A DNA stretch of 48,955 nucleotides from Prochlorococcus sp. AG-402-N10 (GCA_003216465.1 QCIU01000011.1:1-48955), one strand, 5' to 3'. Counted from the stretch's first letter, positions 1-7,433 are shown. Made by a program: numbers and translations. Notes: generated by a model not told the origin, from the letters alone.

Positions 1-48
1 ATTAATTGCCCCGCTTTTTTATTGGCAGTTAGAAATTAATTATTAATT

Positions 49-174
49 ATGGGATTTTTTAAGATATTTTTTAAGGATCTTTGGCATGATCAATCAAATA
101 CAGTTATTTGTGCAGGTGTAGCAATATGCATTTTGTTGGGAATTTATATATGGTTACTCAATACATATAAGTAA
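49..174 (+). CDS. Small single-pass membrane protein, 41 aa
   Basis: ATG at 49, stop TAA at 172. The product begins MGFFKIFFKDLWHDQ and continues as one hydrophobic segment (about residues 17-38). I do not assign a function; the short amphipathic head (FFKDLWH) followed by one membrane helix is the whole protein. A frameshifted copy lies at 1366-1508 and shares the LWHxQ head and the same 3' flank, so this little gene has been duplicated within the island. It ends 8 bases before the pilin-nuclease gene and may be co-transcribed with it. Confidence 0.6.
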   Translation: MGFFKIFFKDLWHDQSNTVICAGVAICILLGIYIWLLNTYK

Positions 175-182
175 TTTTTAAA

Positions 183-1073
183 TTGTATTCATTTAAAAAA
201 TTAGTTAAATCAAACGAAGGCTTTAGTTTAATTGAGTTGATAACAGTTATTGGGGTATTTTCTATCCTTGGAATTATCGCTCTACCTAGATACCTAGAAG
301 TTATTCAAAAAGCAGAGAAAGTAATAGCCACAAATTCAATCTCAAGTATAAAAATCGAGTGCGAGAGTAATAATTCTCTGGGAAGAGAGTTAATATTTAA
401 TCCGTCAAATTTAATAGGTTATGAATTTGATAATGAAGGAGGTAATAAATGTACTGGGAATGAAAATTTCTCACTTGTATCAATAATTCCTGAAGATTTA
501 AAAACACAACCCTCTTTCTTGTATGACTTTACAAGTGGTGAAATATCCTGTATTTACGAAGGCGCTGAAGCCACTGAATTTCCTGAATGTAAGAAAATCT
601 CCTTAGCAGATAGAGAAAAGCAAAGATGTGGGGATATTGGTGATTGGTCAAAAGCTCAAAAATTTCTTCAAGCAGGACACTCATATCTCGATAGAGATAA
701 TGATGGGGAAGCCTGTGAAACTCTTGGGAGAAAATCTAACAGACCTGAGATTGGAGAAATTACAATCAAAGATTGCTATGACGGAGATACTTGTACTTCC
801 AGTGAAGGCGAAAAAATAAGACTAGCTTGTATTGATACTCCTGAAATAAAAGGGAAAAGAGCAAAACCAAATGAAGCAATAGCAGCCAAAAACTATTTAA
901 ATGAAATGATCAAGGGCGAGAAAGTATCAATTCGGAGAGTAACTGAGGATAAGTATGGAAGAACAGTTGGTGAATTAAGTTTTAATGGAGAAAACCTTCA
1001 ACAATTATTGGTCAAAGAGGGCCATGCTGTAATTTATAAAAAATACTCTAAACCTTGCGAATGGGCATCTTAG
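183..1073 (+). CDS. Type IV pilin-like / Excalibur / thermonuclease (SNase) fusion
   Basis: 296 residues from a TTG start; no ATG fits in front of the pilin motif. Residues 9-40 are a class III signal and pilin helix: the peptidase site is at G13 followed by FSLIE, with the conserved Glu at position +5, then a hydrophobic helix. A pilin-like globular part follows to about residue 140. Residues 147-180 match an Excalibur calcium-binding motif (DRDNDGEACE). Residues 192-290 are a staphylococcal-nuclease domain with the expected residues present: D200/D202 in YDGDT, R213, D218-T219 with E221 in IDTPE, and R260 in KYGR. Expected behaviour: processing by a prepilin peptidase and display of a Ca-dependent nuclease on the cell surface or pilus. 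Whether it is assembled into a pilus cannot be told from sequence. Pilin-nuclease fusions are unusual. The rest of the element is cut by the window start. Confidence 0.85.
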   Translation: MYSFKKLVKSNEGFSLIELITVIGVFSILGIIALPRYLEVIQKAEKVIATNSISSIKIECESNNSLGRELIFNPSNLIGYEFDNEGGNKCTGNENFSLVSIIPEDLKTQPSFLYDFTSGEISCIYEGAEATEFPECKKISLADREKQRCGDIGDWSKAQKFLQAGHSYLDRDNDGEACETLGRKSNRPEIGEITIKDCYDGDTCTSSEGEKIRLACIDTPEIKGKRAKPNEAIAAKNYLNEMIKGEKVSIRRVTEDKYGRTVGELSFNGENLQQLLVKEGHAVIYKKYSKPCEWAS

Positions 1074-1091
1074 ATAAATAAATATTAGTCA

Positions 1092-1110
1092 TTTGAGAGA
1101 ATTTTGAGGA
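1092..1110 (+). repeat. Arm-type tandem word, right end of E0 (TTTGAGR)
   Basis: TTTGAGAGAATTTTGAGGA, followed by a third copy (TTTTGAGGG) at about 1118. It lies about 54 bases left of the displaced tRNA half at 1164, the position where other elements carry their right-end repeat. The partner at the left end of E0 is outside the window. Confidence 0.5.
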
Positions 1111-1163
1111 AACACTTTTTTGAGGGCTAATTATTATTAGCTGAGACTTACAGCTATAACTGA

Positions 1164-1209
1164 TCTTGGCGACAGGATTCGAACCTGCGACTTGGTACTC
1201 CCAAAGCAC
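1164..1209 (-). repeat. Displaced tRNA-Pro 3' half (att site, E0/E1)
   Basis: Degenerate copy of the T arm, anticodon arm and acceptor 3' strand of the tRNA-Pro at 41082. The acceptor has decayed (TCTTGGC for TCGGGGC) and the anticodon-stem region carries two changes. It is followed by a tail, ending CTATAAC, that recurs after several att copies. It is the most decayed of the full-length copies and also one of the farthest from the tRNA, as expected for an old insertion. Confidence 0.8.
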
Positions 1210-1279
1210 TTGATGACCCTAGTGCAGCACTAGGTTTTAAGACTATAACTATTTTTTTGCTTATTTCTGCGAAGTTTGT

Positions 1280-1308
1280 TAAGACAAATTAAGCAATATT
1301 TGTCCGCA
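1280..1308 (+). repeat. Arm-type site, left end of E1 (TTGTCCGC)
   Basis: AGACAAATT followed by TTTGTCCGC. The TTGTCCGC word starts about 90 bases after the att core, the same distance as in E5, E8 and E11. E8 uses this same word. No partner is visible at the right end of E1 (before 4903), so that end is probably lost. Confidence 0.45.
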
Positions 1309-1365
1309 TAATTCAAACATAAAAATCTCTTACCCTAGCTCTCTTTTTTTGTCTATTATTGATTA

Positions 1366-1508
1366 ATGGATAAATTTTCTTTGGTTTTTTTCAGGAGCTT
1401 TGGCATAATCAACCAGCTACCTTTCTTGGTAAAGGTGTAGCAATATTAGTATTTTTCGAATTTTTATATTTTTACTCAATACATATAAGTAATTTTGTTG
1501 AAGATTAA
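1366..1508 (+). pseudogene. Frameshifted copy of the 41-aa membrane protein at 49
   Basis: Reading MDKFSLVFF then, after a shift in a T7 tract, QELWHNQPATFLGKGVAI followed by a hydrophobic run. The tail CTCAATACATATAAGTAATTTT is the same as after the intact gene at 49-174 but is read in another frame here, so at least two shifts separate it from an intact gene. It lies in E1, while the intact copy is in E0. Confidence 0.55.
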
Positions 1509-1599
1509 CTCGCGTGGCTGGAGCTTAATTTTTAGTATTGGAACTATATTGATGACTTTTTTGATTTTGGATAAAGAAGAAAGAAGGAAAAAAATATAA
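1498..1599 (+). CDS. Possible 33-aa membrane peptide
   Basis: TTG start; an alternative ATG at 1552 would leave only 15 residues. The product begins MKINSRGWSLIF and has one hydrophobic stretch followed by a charged tail (DKEERRKK). It ends 4 bases before the next small gene. Recognised only as a plausible one-helix peptide. Confidence 0.3.
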   Translation: MKINSRGWSLIFSIGTILMTFLILDKEERRKKI

Positions 1600-1603
1600 A
1601 TCA

Positions 1604-1765
1604 ATGTCTAGCAAAGAAAGACAAGAGCTTATCTTAAAGAAGATGAAAGCTAAAGGAATAGAAGTAGGTAGTGGCGTGCCAAATAAAAAATATTATAGTG
1701 AAGAGATTTATGAGTTAATCCATATTGCAAATTGCTTTCCTGAATTAAGTGAAAAGGGGAAATAA
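1604..1765 (+). CDS. Small hypothetical protein, 53 aa
   Basis: ATG start, stop TAA at 1763. The product begins MSSKERQELILKKMKAKG and is charged and helical, with YYSEEIYELIHIANCFPEL in the second half. No membrane segment or signal peptide. Function unknown. The short spacing to the preceding peptide suggests one transcript. Confidence 0.5.
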   Translation: MSSKERQELILKKMKAKGIEVGSGVPNKKYYSEEIYELIHIANCFPELSEKGK

Positions 1766-1817
1766 GAAATTCAATACTTGACAATCTATATTAAGTGCTC
1801 TTATATTAGTAGTACGT

Positions 1818-2132
1818 ATGTATTATAAGCAAATGACTCTAGGAGGAGCCAATGTTTGGTCTAATTTTTCTTATGGCAGTCGTGTTGACACCCCAAATGG
1901 TTGGTTACTTAACCCGCAAAGTAGCTTTTTAATTTTATTTGAAAAGTGTAAGAAATCTGCAAGGAATAACATTAAAGTCTATACCCATCTCTTCTATGCA
2001 AATCATCTAGGAGAACCTGCAGGACTTAAAAACAGGAGACTTCACGATCTCAACTCTGCGTTTGAAACATGGAATGAATTAATAGCTGGAGGATGGACTG
2101 AAGTAACAAACCAATTTCAAGAATCAGCATGA
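1818..2132 (+). CDS. DUF1651 family protein, 104 aa
   Basis: The order of motifs matches the picocyanobacterial DUF1651 family as I know it: GWLLNPQ near residue 28, a central LFEK segment, then LKNRRLHDLNSAFETWNEL and a final GGW. The family has no known biochemical function and is often found near mobile DNA in these genomes. Its TGA overlaps the ATG of the next gene (ATGA at 2129), so translation is probably coupled. The start is the only ATG near the first conserved residues. Confidence 0.7.
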   Translation: MYYKQMTLGGANVWSNFSYGSRVDTPNGWLLNPQSSFLILFEKCKKSARNNIKVYTHLFYANHLGEPAGLKNRRLHDLNSAFETWNELIAGGWTEVTNQFQESA

Positions 2133-2269
2133 CTAACTTAAATCCAATCAAAAAGAAACTTGCAAAAGAGGATAGAAAAGTTTCTGTTCAAGACCCGTCA
2201 AAACTATTAGCAGAATTTTTTAATGGTGTTGTAATTAAACTCGATGAAGAATACACATATGACGCATAA
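2129..2269 (+). CDS. Small hypothetical protein, 46 aa
   Basis: Starts inside the stop of the DUF1651 gene (ATGA overlap) and runs to TAA at 2267. It begins MTNLNPIKKKLAKEDRK; lysine-rich head, acidic tail ending DEEYTYDA. No known domain recognised. The coupled start is the main support for it being real. Confidence 0.5.
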   Translation: MTNLNPIKKKLAKEDRKVSVQDPSKLLAEFFNGVVIKLDEEYTYDA

Positions 2270-2411
2270 AGAATTAGTAGAACAAGTTTCCGCAAATTTA
2301 TTTAAGCAAAGTGGAAAAATAGAAAGCCAAAGATCTTGGCTAGCAATGAGAAATTATTTAGAGCAGCTAGATTGTGAGCAACTTAAGTTGATGCTAAAAA
2401 AAAATGCATAA
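2259..2411 (+). CDS. Small hypothetical protein, 50 aa
   Basis: ATG at 2259 lies inside the end of the preceding small gene in another frame (11-base overlap). The product begins MTHKELVEQVSANLFKQSG, predicted helical, with LEQLDCEQLKLMLKK near the end. Together with the two genes before it, this makes a tightly overlapping trio. Function unknown. Confidence 0.5.
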   Translation: MTHKELVEQVSANLFKQSGKIESQRSWLAMRNYLEQLDCEQLKLMLKKNA

Positions 2412-2464
2412 AATCCACATAAAAAAATTCAATGTTCCTATTATTAGGTAAATACAAAATCTTT

Positions 2465-2635
2465 ATGAAATCTCTATCTTCAAGCAAAAGATTAAAAGCA
2501 ATATTAGGTATTGGGATAGTAGCTATAGGTTTCGGTGCAATATCAAAAAAGGTTATTAGCTACCCAGCAGGAGGATGTATTAAGGGTGCTCAAGAAATGA
2601 CTTTTAATAAAGAAATAAACAATTACTTCATTTAA
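2465..2635 (+). CDS. Small membrane/exported protein, 56 aa
   Basis: I prefer the ATG at 2465 over an in-frame ATG 33 bases upstream because it places the basic segment KSLSSSKRLK directly before the hydrophobic helix (AILGIGIVAIGFGAI). After the helix come YPAGGCIKGAQ and a short polar tail. Could be a cleaved signal peptide or a one-helix membrane protein. No family recognised. Confidence 0.4.
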   Translation: MKSLSSSKRLKAILGIGIVAIGFGAISKKVISYPAGGCIKGAQEMTFNKEINNYFI

Positions 2636-2734
2636 GCTTAAGAGTTGAAATAAATAGATAAGATGAAACCCTTACTCCTCCCACTAAACTACTAGCAGCC
2701 TTCACTTTACCTGCGGCTATCTGTGTATTAGGAA

Positions 2735-2775
2735 AGTAGGTTCCTTTCTAATTACTTTACTATTCCTTTATAAAC
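2735..2775 (+). promoter_or_regulatory. Shared upstream element of exported-protein genes
   Basis: AGTAGGTTC-TTTCTAATTACTTT-CTAT-CC-TATAAACA, with a few differences, also occurs at 35565-35606, in each case 11-14 bases before an ATG with a signal peptide. The downstream TATAAA is a likely -10 region. Just before it (2664-2690) is a short reading frame beginning MKPLLLPL, which looks like the relic of a signal peptide. Confidence 0.5.
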
Positions 2776-2786
2776 ACTTTATTTAA

Positions 2787-3380
2787 ATGAAAATATTATC
2801 TCTACTATTTATATTGATAGTTATTTTTGCCCAAGATCCTTTACAGGCAAAGTCAAATTCTCAGCATCCTAATACAACTAATATTCTGATATCAGGTTGG
2901 AAACCTTCAAAAAATTTTAATAATGAAAACAAAGCAAATTTTAAAACAATTGAGGCTTTAAAAAAATTTAAAAGAATTGGGAGACTTAAACCTTACTTTA
3001 AAGAAGCAGCAGGTTTTGCTGTATTTCCTAATATTACAAAAGCAGGTTTGGGTTTAGGAGGAGCTAGAGGCAGTGGTGAGGTTTTTGAAGATGGAAAAGT
3101 TATAGGCTCTACAACCGTAACTCAATTATCCTTTGGGTTTCAATTGGGTGGACAAGCTTTTAGTCAAATAATCTTCTTCCAAAATAAAAGAGATCTTGAT
3201 AGATTTACTGATGGTAATTTTGAATTTGGAGCATCTGCTAGTGCTGCATTAATTACTGAAGGTGCTAATGCCTCTGTTGATTACACCAATGGAGTAGCTG
3301 TAATGACATTCTCTAAAGGTGGATTAATGTATGAAGCTAGTATTGGGGGCCAAAAGTTTACCTTTAAAGGCTATCGATAG
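2787..3380 (+). CDS. Exported SYLF (Ysc84-type) domain protein
   Basis: 197 residues. Residues 1-21 are a signal peptide (ending LQAKS). The remainder matches the SYLF/Ysc84 lipid-binding fold: AAGFAVFPNITKAGLGLGGARGSGEV, then STTVTQLSFGFQLGGQAFSQIIFF and a closing FGASASAALITEGANA block. In other organisms this domain binds acidic phospholipids; in bacteria it is usually a periplasmic or outer-membrane-associated protein of unknown role. Preceded by the upstream element shared with the gene at 35620. The start is supported by the signal peptide. Confidence 0.8.
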   Translation: MKILSLLFILIVIFAQDPLQAKSNSQHPNTTNILISGWKPSKNFNNENKANFKTIEALKKFKRIGRLKPYFKEAAGFAVFPNITKAGLGLGGARGSGEVFEDGKVIGSTTVTQLSFGFQLGGQAFSQIIFFQNKRDLDRFTDGNFEFGASASAALITEGANASVDYTNGVAVMTFSKGGLMYEASIGGQKFTFKGYR

Positions 3381-3417
3381 AACAATGAAACGTTTACAAC
3401 TACCAAAACATTAATAA

Positions 3418-3642
3418 CTAATTTTCTATAACACCCGCCACTTTTTGTTCCGCTAGTCGTTTTTTTAGAATTGAATAATTTTGTGAAGCCCATTTTCGAG
3501 AAATATCAAATTCAACATCTAACTTTTCTCTAAGTAATTTGCCTATTTTAAATAATTCTACAAAGCCTAGATAAATTATTACCAGCACTTTAGTAATGTT
3601 TACTGCAATTACTGCTATCTTTTCAATTCTTTGATCTTGCAT
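3418..3642 (-). CDS. Small membrane protein, 74 aa
   Basis: Begins MQDQRIEKIAVIAVNITK and has one hydrophobic helix (about residues 8-32), then a charged cytoplasmic-type tail with KLLREKLDVEFDISRKW and AEQKVAG. Function unknown. It is convergent with the SYLF gene, 38 bases between stops. Confidence 0.45.
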   Translation of the reverse strand: MQDQRIEKIAVIAVNITKVLVIIYLGFVELFKIGKLLREKLDVEFDISRKWASQNYSILKKRLAEQKVAGVIEN

Positions 3643-3703
3643 TTGAACTTATTTAAGCCCACTAAAATTACCAGTTATAAGAAATTATGCAATGGTCTAA
3701 AAA

Positions 3704-3945
3704 TTAAAAATAACTTCTAAAAATACTGGTTTTCTGCCAACTTTCTTTCAATAATTCTGCATATTCTTTTCTTGCAGCTTCAATAGTTTCTACCCTGCTA
3801 CCTGTCATAAATGGCTTACTTGATCTCTTATAGACGTAACCATAATTAAACTCTTGGAAGAATCTACACCTTAGTTCAAAAAATTTTTATATTTCCTCAT
3901 TAACATCAACAGATTCTTTAAGATCAAATGCTTAAACTTCATATG
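3704..3945 (-). pseudogene. Small conserved protein with in-frame stops
   Basis: On the minus strand one frame reads FDLKESVDVNEEI, stop, KFFELRCRFFQEFNYGYVY, then KPFMTGSRVETIEAARKEY and AELLKESWQ, ending TAA at 3704. The text reads on smoothly across the stop, and a second stop lies just before FDLKES, so this looks like a recently broken gene rather than random sequence. The TIEAARKEYAELLKxGW ending resembles small DUF1651-like proteins of these genomes. Confidence 0.5.
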
Positions 3946-3966
3946 TGCATATTTTGTTTGAAAAGT

Positions 3967-4425
3967 TTAATCCCAGGAAAGACCACCATTCTGAATTTTT
4001 TCTCCAGTACTTAAATTTAGCCAAAGTTCTCCTCCAGAATTATTACCTTTAACTTTTTTAACTCCAATTCTATGAGCTCCTAAGGGGCCAATACAGTTCC
4101 CAATAGTTGTGGGAGGGATATAGCCATCTTCCCTAGGGATATAATCATACTGTTGATAAAACTCATAAAAACCATTTGTTATATTTAGTCCATAATCAGG
4201 TGTAAAAGTGGATACTACTTCTTCTAAACTTATTCCGATTCTGCATTCTTTCCACGAATTAATCATGCTAACTTTTACAAGCGTATCTGCTGCTTTTTCT
4301 CTGATTCCTAAAAATGCAGGGATTGCTATTGCTGATAATATTGCTAAAACAGCTATAACTATGACTAATTCGATTAGTGAAAACCCACTGTTTATTTTAT
4401 TAAATAGATCTTTGTTATTAAGCAT
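3967..4425 (-). CDS. Type IV pilin-like protein, 152 aa
   Basis: Prepilin leader MLNNKDLFNKINSG followed by FSLIE and a hydrophobic helix to about residue 42 (IAIPAFLGIREKAADT), then a globular part of about 110 residues with two cysteines (C62 in SWKECRIG and one in IGNCIGP). The size is that of a minor pilin. Substrate for PilD peptidase; whether it forms part of a pilus is not visible. One of five pilin-type genes in the window, each in a different element or context. Confidence 0.8.
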   Translation of the reverse strand: MLNNKDLFNKINSGFSLIELVIVIAVLAILSAIAIPAFLGIREKAADTLVKVSMINSWKECRIGISLEEVVSTFTPDYGLNITNGFYEFYQQYDYIPREDGYIPPTTIGNCIGPLGAHRIGVKKVKGNNSGGELWLNLSTGEKIQNGGLSWD

Positions 4426-4443
4426 TAGCGAAATTTTTTTTAA

Positions 4444-4836
4444 TTATAAACCTGGATATAATCCGCTGCGTTTAGCCGAGTAAGGTGTTGGAACAATACA
4501 CAAGTCAAGACTACTTATTTTCCCCTTATCTACAGAAGCATAAGCAACTCCAAGGAGATTAGACTTATCCCCTTGAGCCATGATGAGGCAATCTTTATGA
4601 CCGTAGGCTGGGCAGACACCTAATTCGGCATAAACAGAACTCTTAGTTTTTTTTTATTATTTCCAGTCTTGGTCTTATATATTCAATGAATTCATCTTTT
4701 GAGTTCATATCTGTTAAGACTTTTTTTAGGAGTATGAGAAGTCTTCTGACAAAAACGATTCAAACTCAGACGAATCAAGAGTGTGTAGCATTTTCGCGTA
4801 GATACTCAAAGCTTGCTTTTCTGTTAGGAAGGTCAT
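4444..4836 (-). pseudogene. NTF2-like (SnoaL-type) protein broken by two frameshifts
   Basis: Three minus-strand pieces in different frames join smoothly: MTFLTEKQALSIYAKMLHTL to FLSEDFSYS; then KKVLTDMNSKDEFIEYIRP to LEIIKK; then SSVYAELGVCPAYGHKDC to YPGL, stop at 4444. Both breaks lie in long A tracts (A7 and A9), typical slippage sites. The order of elements suggests a small NTF2/SnoaL-like fold, but that call is weak. Sequencing error is a possible alternative explanation for the two indels. Confidence 0.5.
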
Positions 4837-4902
4837 TTTTTCTGAAATTCTTGGTTTTTTTTAAGTTATTCATATTTGGTAAATTAATCGCTGAGACTCT
4901 AA

Positions 4903-4947
4903 TCGGGGCGACAGGATTCGAACCTGCGACCTAGTACTCCCAGGCAC
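4903..4947 (-). repeat. Displaced tRNA-Pro 3' half (att site, E1/E2)
   Basis: TCGGGGCGACAGGATTCGAA and the T arm are intact; the anticodon arm is degenerate (GTACTCCCAGGCAC, one base missing). No clear arm-type repeat is found on either side of this copy, so the neighbouring ends have probably been rearranged. Confidence 0.8.
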
Positions 4948-5048
4948 TAAGTTAATGAACAAAGAATTTCTTTTTTTGATAACTTTTTAATAAGCAGATG
5001 TTCATAAAACAATAATCATTCTAAAATTTAAATAATTTATTGAGAAGA

Positions 5049-6065
5049 ATGTTCTCTTCTAAATCTATTAACTCAAATAAAAATAGTGGTTTTTCATTGA
5101 TAGAGTTAGTAATATCTATTTCTGTTTTATCTATATTAAGTGCCGTAGCAATACCAGCTTTCATTTGCTTTCTGAATAAATCAAAAGCAACTTCTGCGAT
5201 GTATTTAATGCAGGAAATTAAAAAAAACTGCACTATAGAAGAATCATTAGATATTAATGCCAACCTTTTGCAATTAAATGATATTATCGGTTACGAAATA
5301 AAGGGCATATCAAAAAATAATTGTGATGATCAAGTAATTCTAGCAAACGCAATTGAAGGCGATTTATTACCTTCTTTTGAATACAACAATAACGATAAGG
5401 AAGTTATTTTTAAATTTAAAGGTATGGAGGGGACAAATTTGTCAGGATGCATAGGACTAATTTGTGGTAATGGTATTTTTTCTAATAAAAATGATGAAAT
5501 GAAAAACAAATATAATATTCACGATTTTGTTGTTAAGAATGCTGCAATAAATAACGAATGTTCTGATTACGTAATTGTTGAGGCATCAAGCTGGGATGAG
5601 GCACAAAAAAGATCTCAAGATTTAGGAGGTAATTTAGTAACTATTAATAATAAAGAGGAATATTCGTGGTTACAGAATAAAGTTTGGGCTAAAAATAAAT
5701 TACTAAATGATTCTGGGGATAGTTCTGATGAAAGTACTTATTTCTTTACTGGTTTAAATGATGTTGAAGAGGAAGGTAAATATGTATGGGCCAGCGGCGA
5801 GGAATCGGAATTTAATAATAATGAAGATTTAATTCATCGTCAAAATTGGATAGCGCAACAAGGCATGGCAAGTTCAAAAGATTATTTTGTTATTGGAGGA
5901 ACGAACGATAAAGGGTTTACTGATTATGTTCAAGAAAATTATCGTCCTGATTTATACAATGGTTCTAGTGGTCATTTAACTTGGGTTGATAATAATAGTA
6001 GCTGGCTTAAAAATAATGGGAATCCAAGGCACTTTGGATTGGCTGAAATCCCCTCTTGCTCATAA
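5049..6065 (+). CDS. Type IV pilin-like / C-type lectin fusion
   Basis: I choose the ATG at 5049 (338 residues) over a TTG three codons earlier. The leader ends in NSG before FSLIE, and the pilin helix runs about 25 residues (VISISVLSILSAVAIPAF). A pilin-like middle follows. The last ~170 residues look like a C-type lectin fold: SSWDEAQKRSQDLGGNLVTI, then EEYSWLQNKVW, FTGLNDVEEEGKYVWASGE, and a closing WVDNNSSWL with LAEIP and Cys. This architecture suggests a surface ligand-binding or adhesion tip. Only gene of element E2. No partner pilus genes are in the window. Confidence 0.82.
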   Translation: MFSSKSINSNKNSGFSLIELVISISVLSILSAVAIPAFICFLNKSKATSAMYLMQEIKKNCTIEESLDINANLLQLNDIIGYEIKGISKNNCDDQVILANAIEGDLLPSFEYNNNDKEVIFKFKGMEGTNLSGCIGLICGNGIFSNKNDEMKNKYNIHDFVVKNAAINNECSDYVIVEASSWDEAQKRSQDLGGNLVTINNKEEYSWLQNKVWAKNKLLNDSGDSSDESTYFFTGLNDVEEEGKYVWASGEESEFNNNEDLIHRQNWIAQQGMASSKDYFVIGGTNDKGFTDYVQENYRPDLYNGSSGHLTWVDNNSSWLKNNGNPRHFGLAEIPSCS

Positions 6066-6109
6066 GAGCAGATATAAACCACTGACAAAAATTATATATT
6101 TTTTGGAAT

Positions 6110-6130
6110 TTGGGTGAATTTTGGGTGTAA
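6110..6130 (+). repeat. Arm-type tandem word, right end of E2 (TTTGGGTG)
   Basis: TTTGGGTGAATTTTGGGTGT: two direct copies 11 bases apart, 35 bases before the att copy at 6165. No matching word was seen near the left end of E2. Confidence 0.45.
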
Positions 6131-6164
6131 TTTATTATTAGCTTAGACTTACTGCAATAACTGA

Positions 6165-6209
6165 TCGGGGCGACAGGATTCGAACCTGCGACCTACTGCT
6201 CCCAAAGCA
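6165..6209 (-). repeat. Displaced tRNA-Pro 3' half (att site, E2/E3)
   Basis: Near-perfect copy of the tRNA 3' half, with GACCTACTGCTCCCAAAGCA in place of GACCTAGTGCTCCCAAAGCA. Preceded by CTGCAATAACTGA, as is the next copy at 7064. Confidence 0.88.
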
Positions 6210-6295
6210 ACTGCAAGAAAAGTTGTATTTTGAGACTTAAGTATTCGCAATAGGTTCGCTTTAAAGGTTTTAACTTAAGGTTGAAAAATAAGCTA

Positions 6296-6316
6296 TTTTT
6301 GCGTAATTTTGCGTGA
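6296..6316 (+). repeat. Arm-type tandem word, left end of E3 (TTTTGCGT)
   Basis: TTTTTGCGTAATTTTGCGTGA, two direct copies 11 bases apart. The same word occurs at the right end of E3 (7003-7026), which marks this 0.9 kb segment as one element. Confidence 0.65.
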
Positions 6317-6342
6317 GAGTTTAATGAATTTTTTATTTAATA

Positions 6343-6909
6343 TTATTCACCTACCCCACCAACCTGCCCACACATACTTAATCGCTCCCCATTATCACCT
6401 GTAATTCTTGTGTTTTCATCTGGCCATGCTGGTCCTTGAAAAAATAAATCATTATTCCAAGTGTAAATATTACCTCCTCTGTAGAGATTCAAACATCCCC
6501 ATACATGCAAATTTTTATCCTCTTTTTTTCTTCCCCATATACTTATTCTAATCTCATCAGGTCTTGTATAAAATTCAGTAATATAAGCACCACTAAGAAA
6601 AATAGTTTGGTTACCAGAACATCTGGAATTGTAAACAGAACAACTTTCTAACTGGCTTGCATCTATCGCTGTACTGTTTTGAGCAAATTCCAACCATGTA
6701 TTTGGCCATCTACTATTCTCAGAATGAAAAACTAATGCAGTTTTTAAAATATTATCCGCAAATGCTAAAGCAGCAGATTGCCTAGCTTTTCTCATTACTC
6801 CTGTAAATGCTGGAATTGCTACAGCTGTGAGAATTGCAATTACAGCAATTACAACAACCAATTCAACTAATGAAAATCCTTCATTTTTTAATTTATAAAA
6901 TTTCTTCAA
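6343..6909 (-). CDS. Type IV pilin-like protein, 188 aa
   Basis: Leader MKKFYKLKNEG, cleavage before FSLVE, then a hydrophobic helix (VVVIAVIAILTAVAIPAF). The globular part contains four cysteines (SCSVYNSRCSG, WGCLNLY, LSMCGQ) and tryptophan-rich segments, consistent with a disulfide-bonded minor pilin exposed outside the cell. It is the only gene in element E3, which has matched arm repeats at both ends, so a single pilin is the entire cargo. Confidence 0.8.
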   Translation of the reverse strand: MKKFYKLKNEGFSLVELVVVIAVIAILTAVAIPAFTGVMRKARQSAALAFADNILKTALVFHSENSRWPNTWLEFAQNSTAIDASQLESCSVYNSRCSGNQTIFLSGAYITEFYTRPDEIRISIWGRKKEDKNLHVWGCLNLYRGGNIYTWNNDLFFQGPAWPDENTRITGDNGERLSMCGQVGGVGE

Positions 6910-7002
6910 ATTAATAAGTTTTTATATTCTTTTTAGCAGAAAAAAATATTTTGTTTGAACAATTTAATTATTTTTGAAAAAGAAATTTCTAATTTCGTGA
7001 CA

Positions 7003-7026
7003 TTTGCGTGCTTACTTTTTTGCGTA
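7003..7026 (+). repeat. Arm-type tandem word, right end of E3 (TTTGCGT)
   Basis: TTTGCGTGCTTACTTTTTTGCGTA: two copies of TTTGCGT in the same orientation as the left-end pair at 6296, ending 38 bases before the att core at 7064. Confidence 0.6.
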
Positions 7027-7063
7027 TTTTAAATTATTAGCTGAGACTTACTGCAATAACTGA

Positions 7064-7109
7064 TCGGGGCGACAGGATTCGAACCTGCGACCTAGTGCTC
7101 CCAAAGCAC
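7064..7109 (-). repeat. Displaced tRNA-Pro 3' half (att site, E3/E4)
   Basis: Exact copy of the tRNA 3' half from TCGGGGC through GCTCCCAAAGCAC. Marks the left end of the arsenic element. It is followed by CATGAGAAC at 7136 and its inverted partner GTTCTCATG near 7190, a possible stem of unknown role. Confidence 0.92.
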
Positions 7110-7239
7110 TCGATCAGCAAATTGCGACAGAACCCATGAGAACGAAGTGAGGCTATGACTTTAGTTTGAAATATTTGTTATCAAAATGGTTCTCATGAAT
7201 TGTCTTATATGCAGCAAAGTGTTGCAAAGTTAAGCATTT

Positions 7240-7258
7240 GATCGCCCAGGGATCGCCC
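7240..7258 (+). repeat. Arm-type tandem word, left end of E4 (GATCGCCC)
   Basis: GATCGCCCAGGGATCGCCC, 131 bases right of the att core. The identical 19-base string is at 11226-11244, the right end of the element. Between here and pstS the sequence holds a small hairpin (AGTGTCATAAAGACACT, about 7270) and the two operators described below, but no gene. Confidence 0.8.
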
Positions 7259-7398
7259 GGCTATGACCTAGTGTCATAAAGACACTAATAATTTTTACGA
7301 GTCAATCATTGTCACAATGTGGCCTTAAGTAATAATTAATGCAGGCTCAGCTTTTTTATGCAATAAGTAAGCGTTTTAAATGAGTGGCTAGGCTATAT

Positions 7399-7433
7399 AT
7401 CAAGAATTATTGATTATATCAAAATAATTTGAT
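7399..7433 (+). promoter_or_regulatory. Two palindromic operator candidates upstream of pstS (ArsR-type)
   Basis: ATCAAGAATTATTGAT (7399-7414) and ATCAAAATAATTTGAT (7418-7433). The first is the exact reverse complement of the site at 10782-10797 in the arsR/GAPDH intergenic region, and the second is nearly the same as the site at 10764-10779. The two sites are 18-19 bases apart in both places. AT-rich dyads of this kind are typical ArsR-family operators. Shared sites imply that pstS here answers to the arsenic regulator; whether PhoB also acts cannot be seen. Confidence 0.7.

Noticed and set aside
4208-4483. Plus-strand open frame over the pilin gene at 3967-4425
   Set aside because: It lies opposite a clear pilin gene with correct leader and motif; the plus frame shows only the shadow of the hydrophobic helix.
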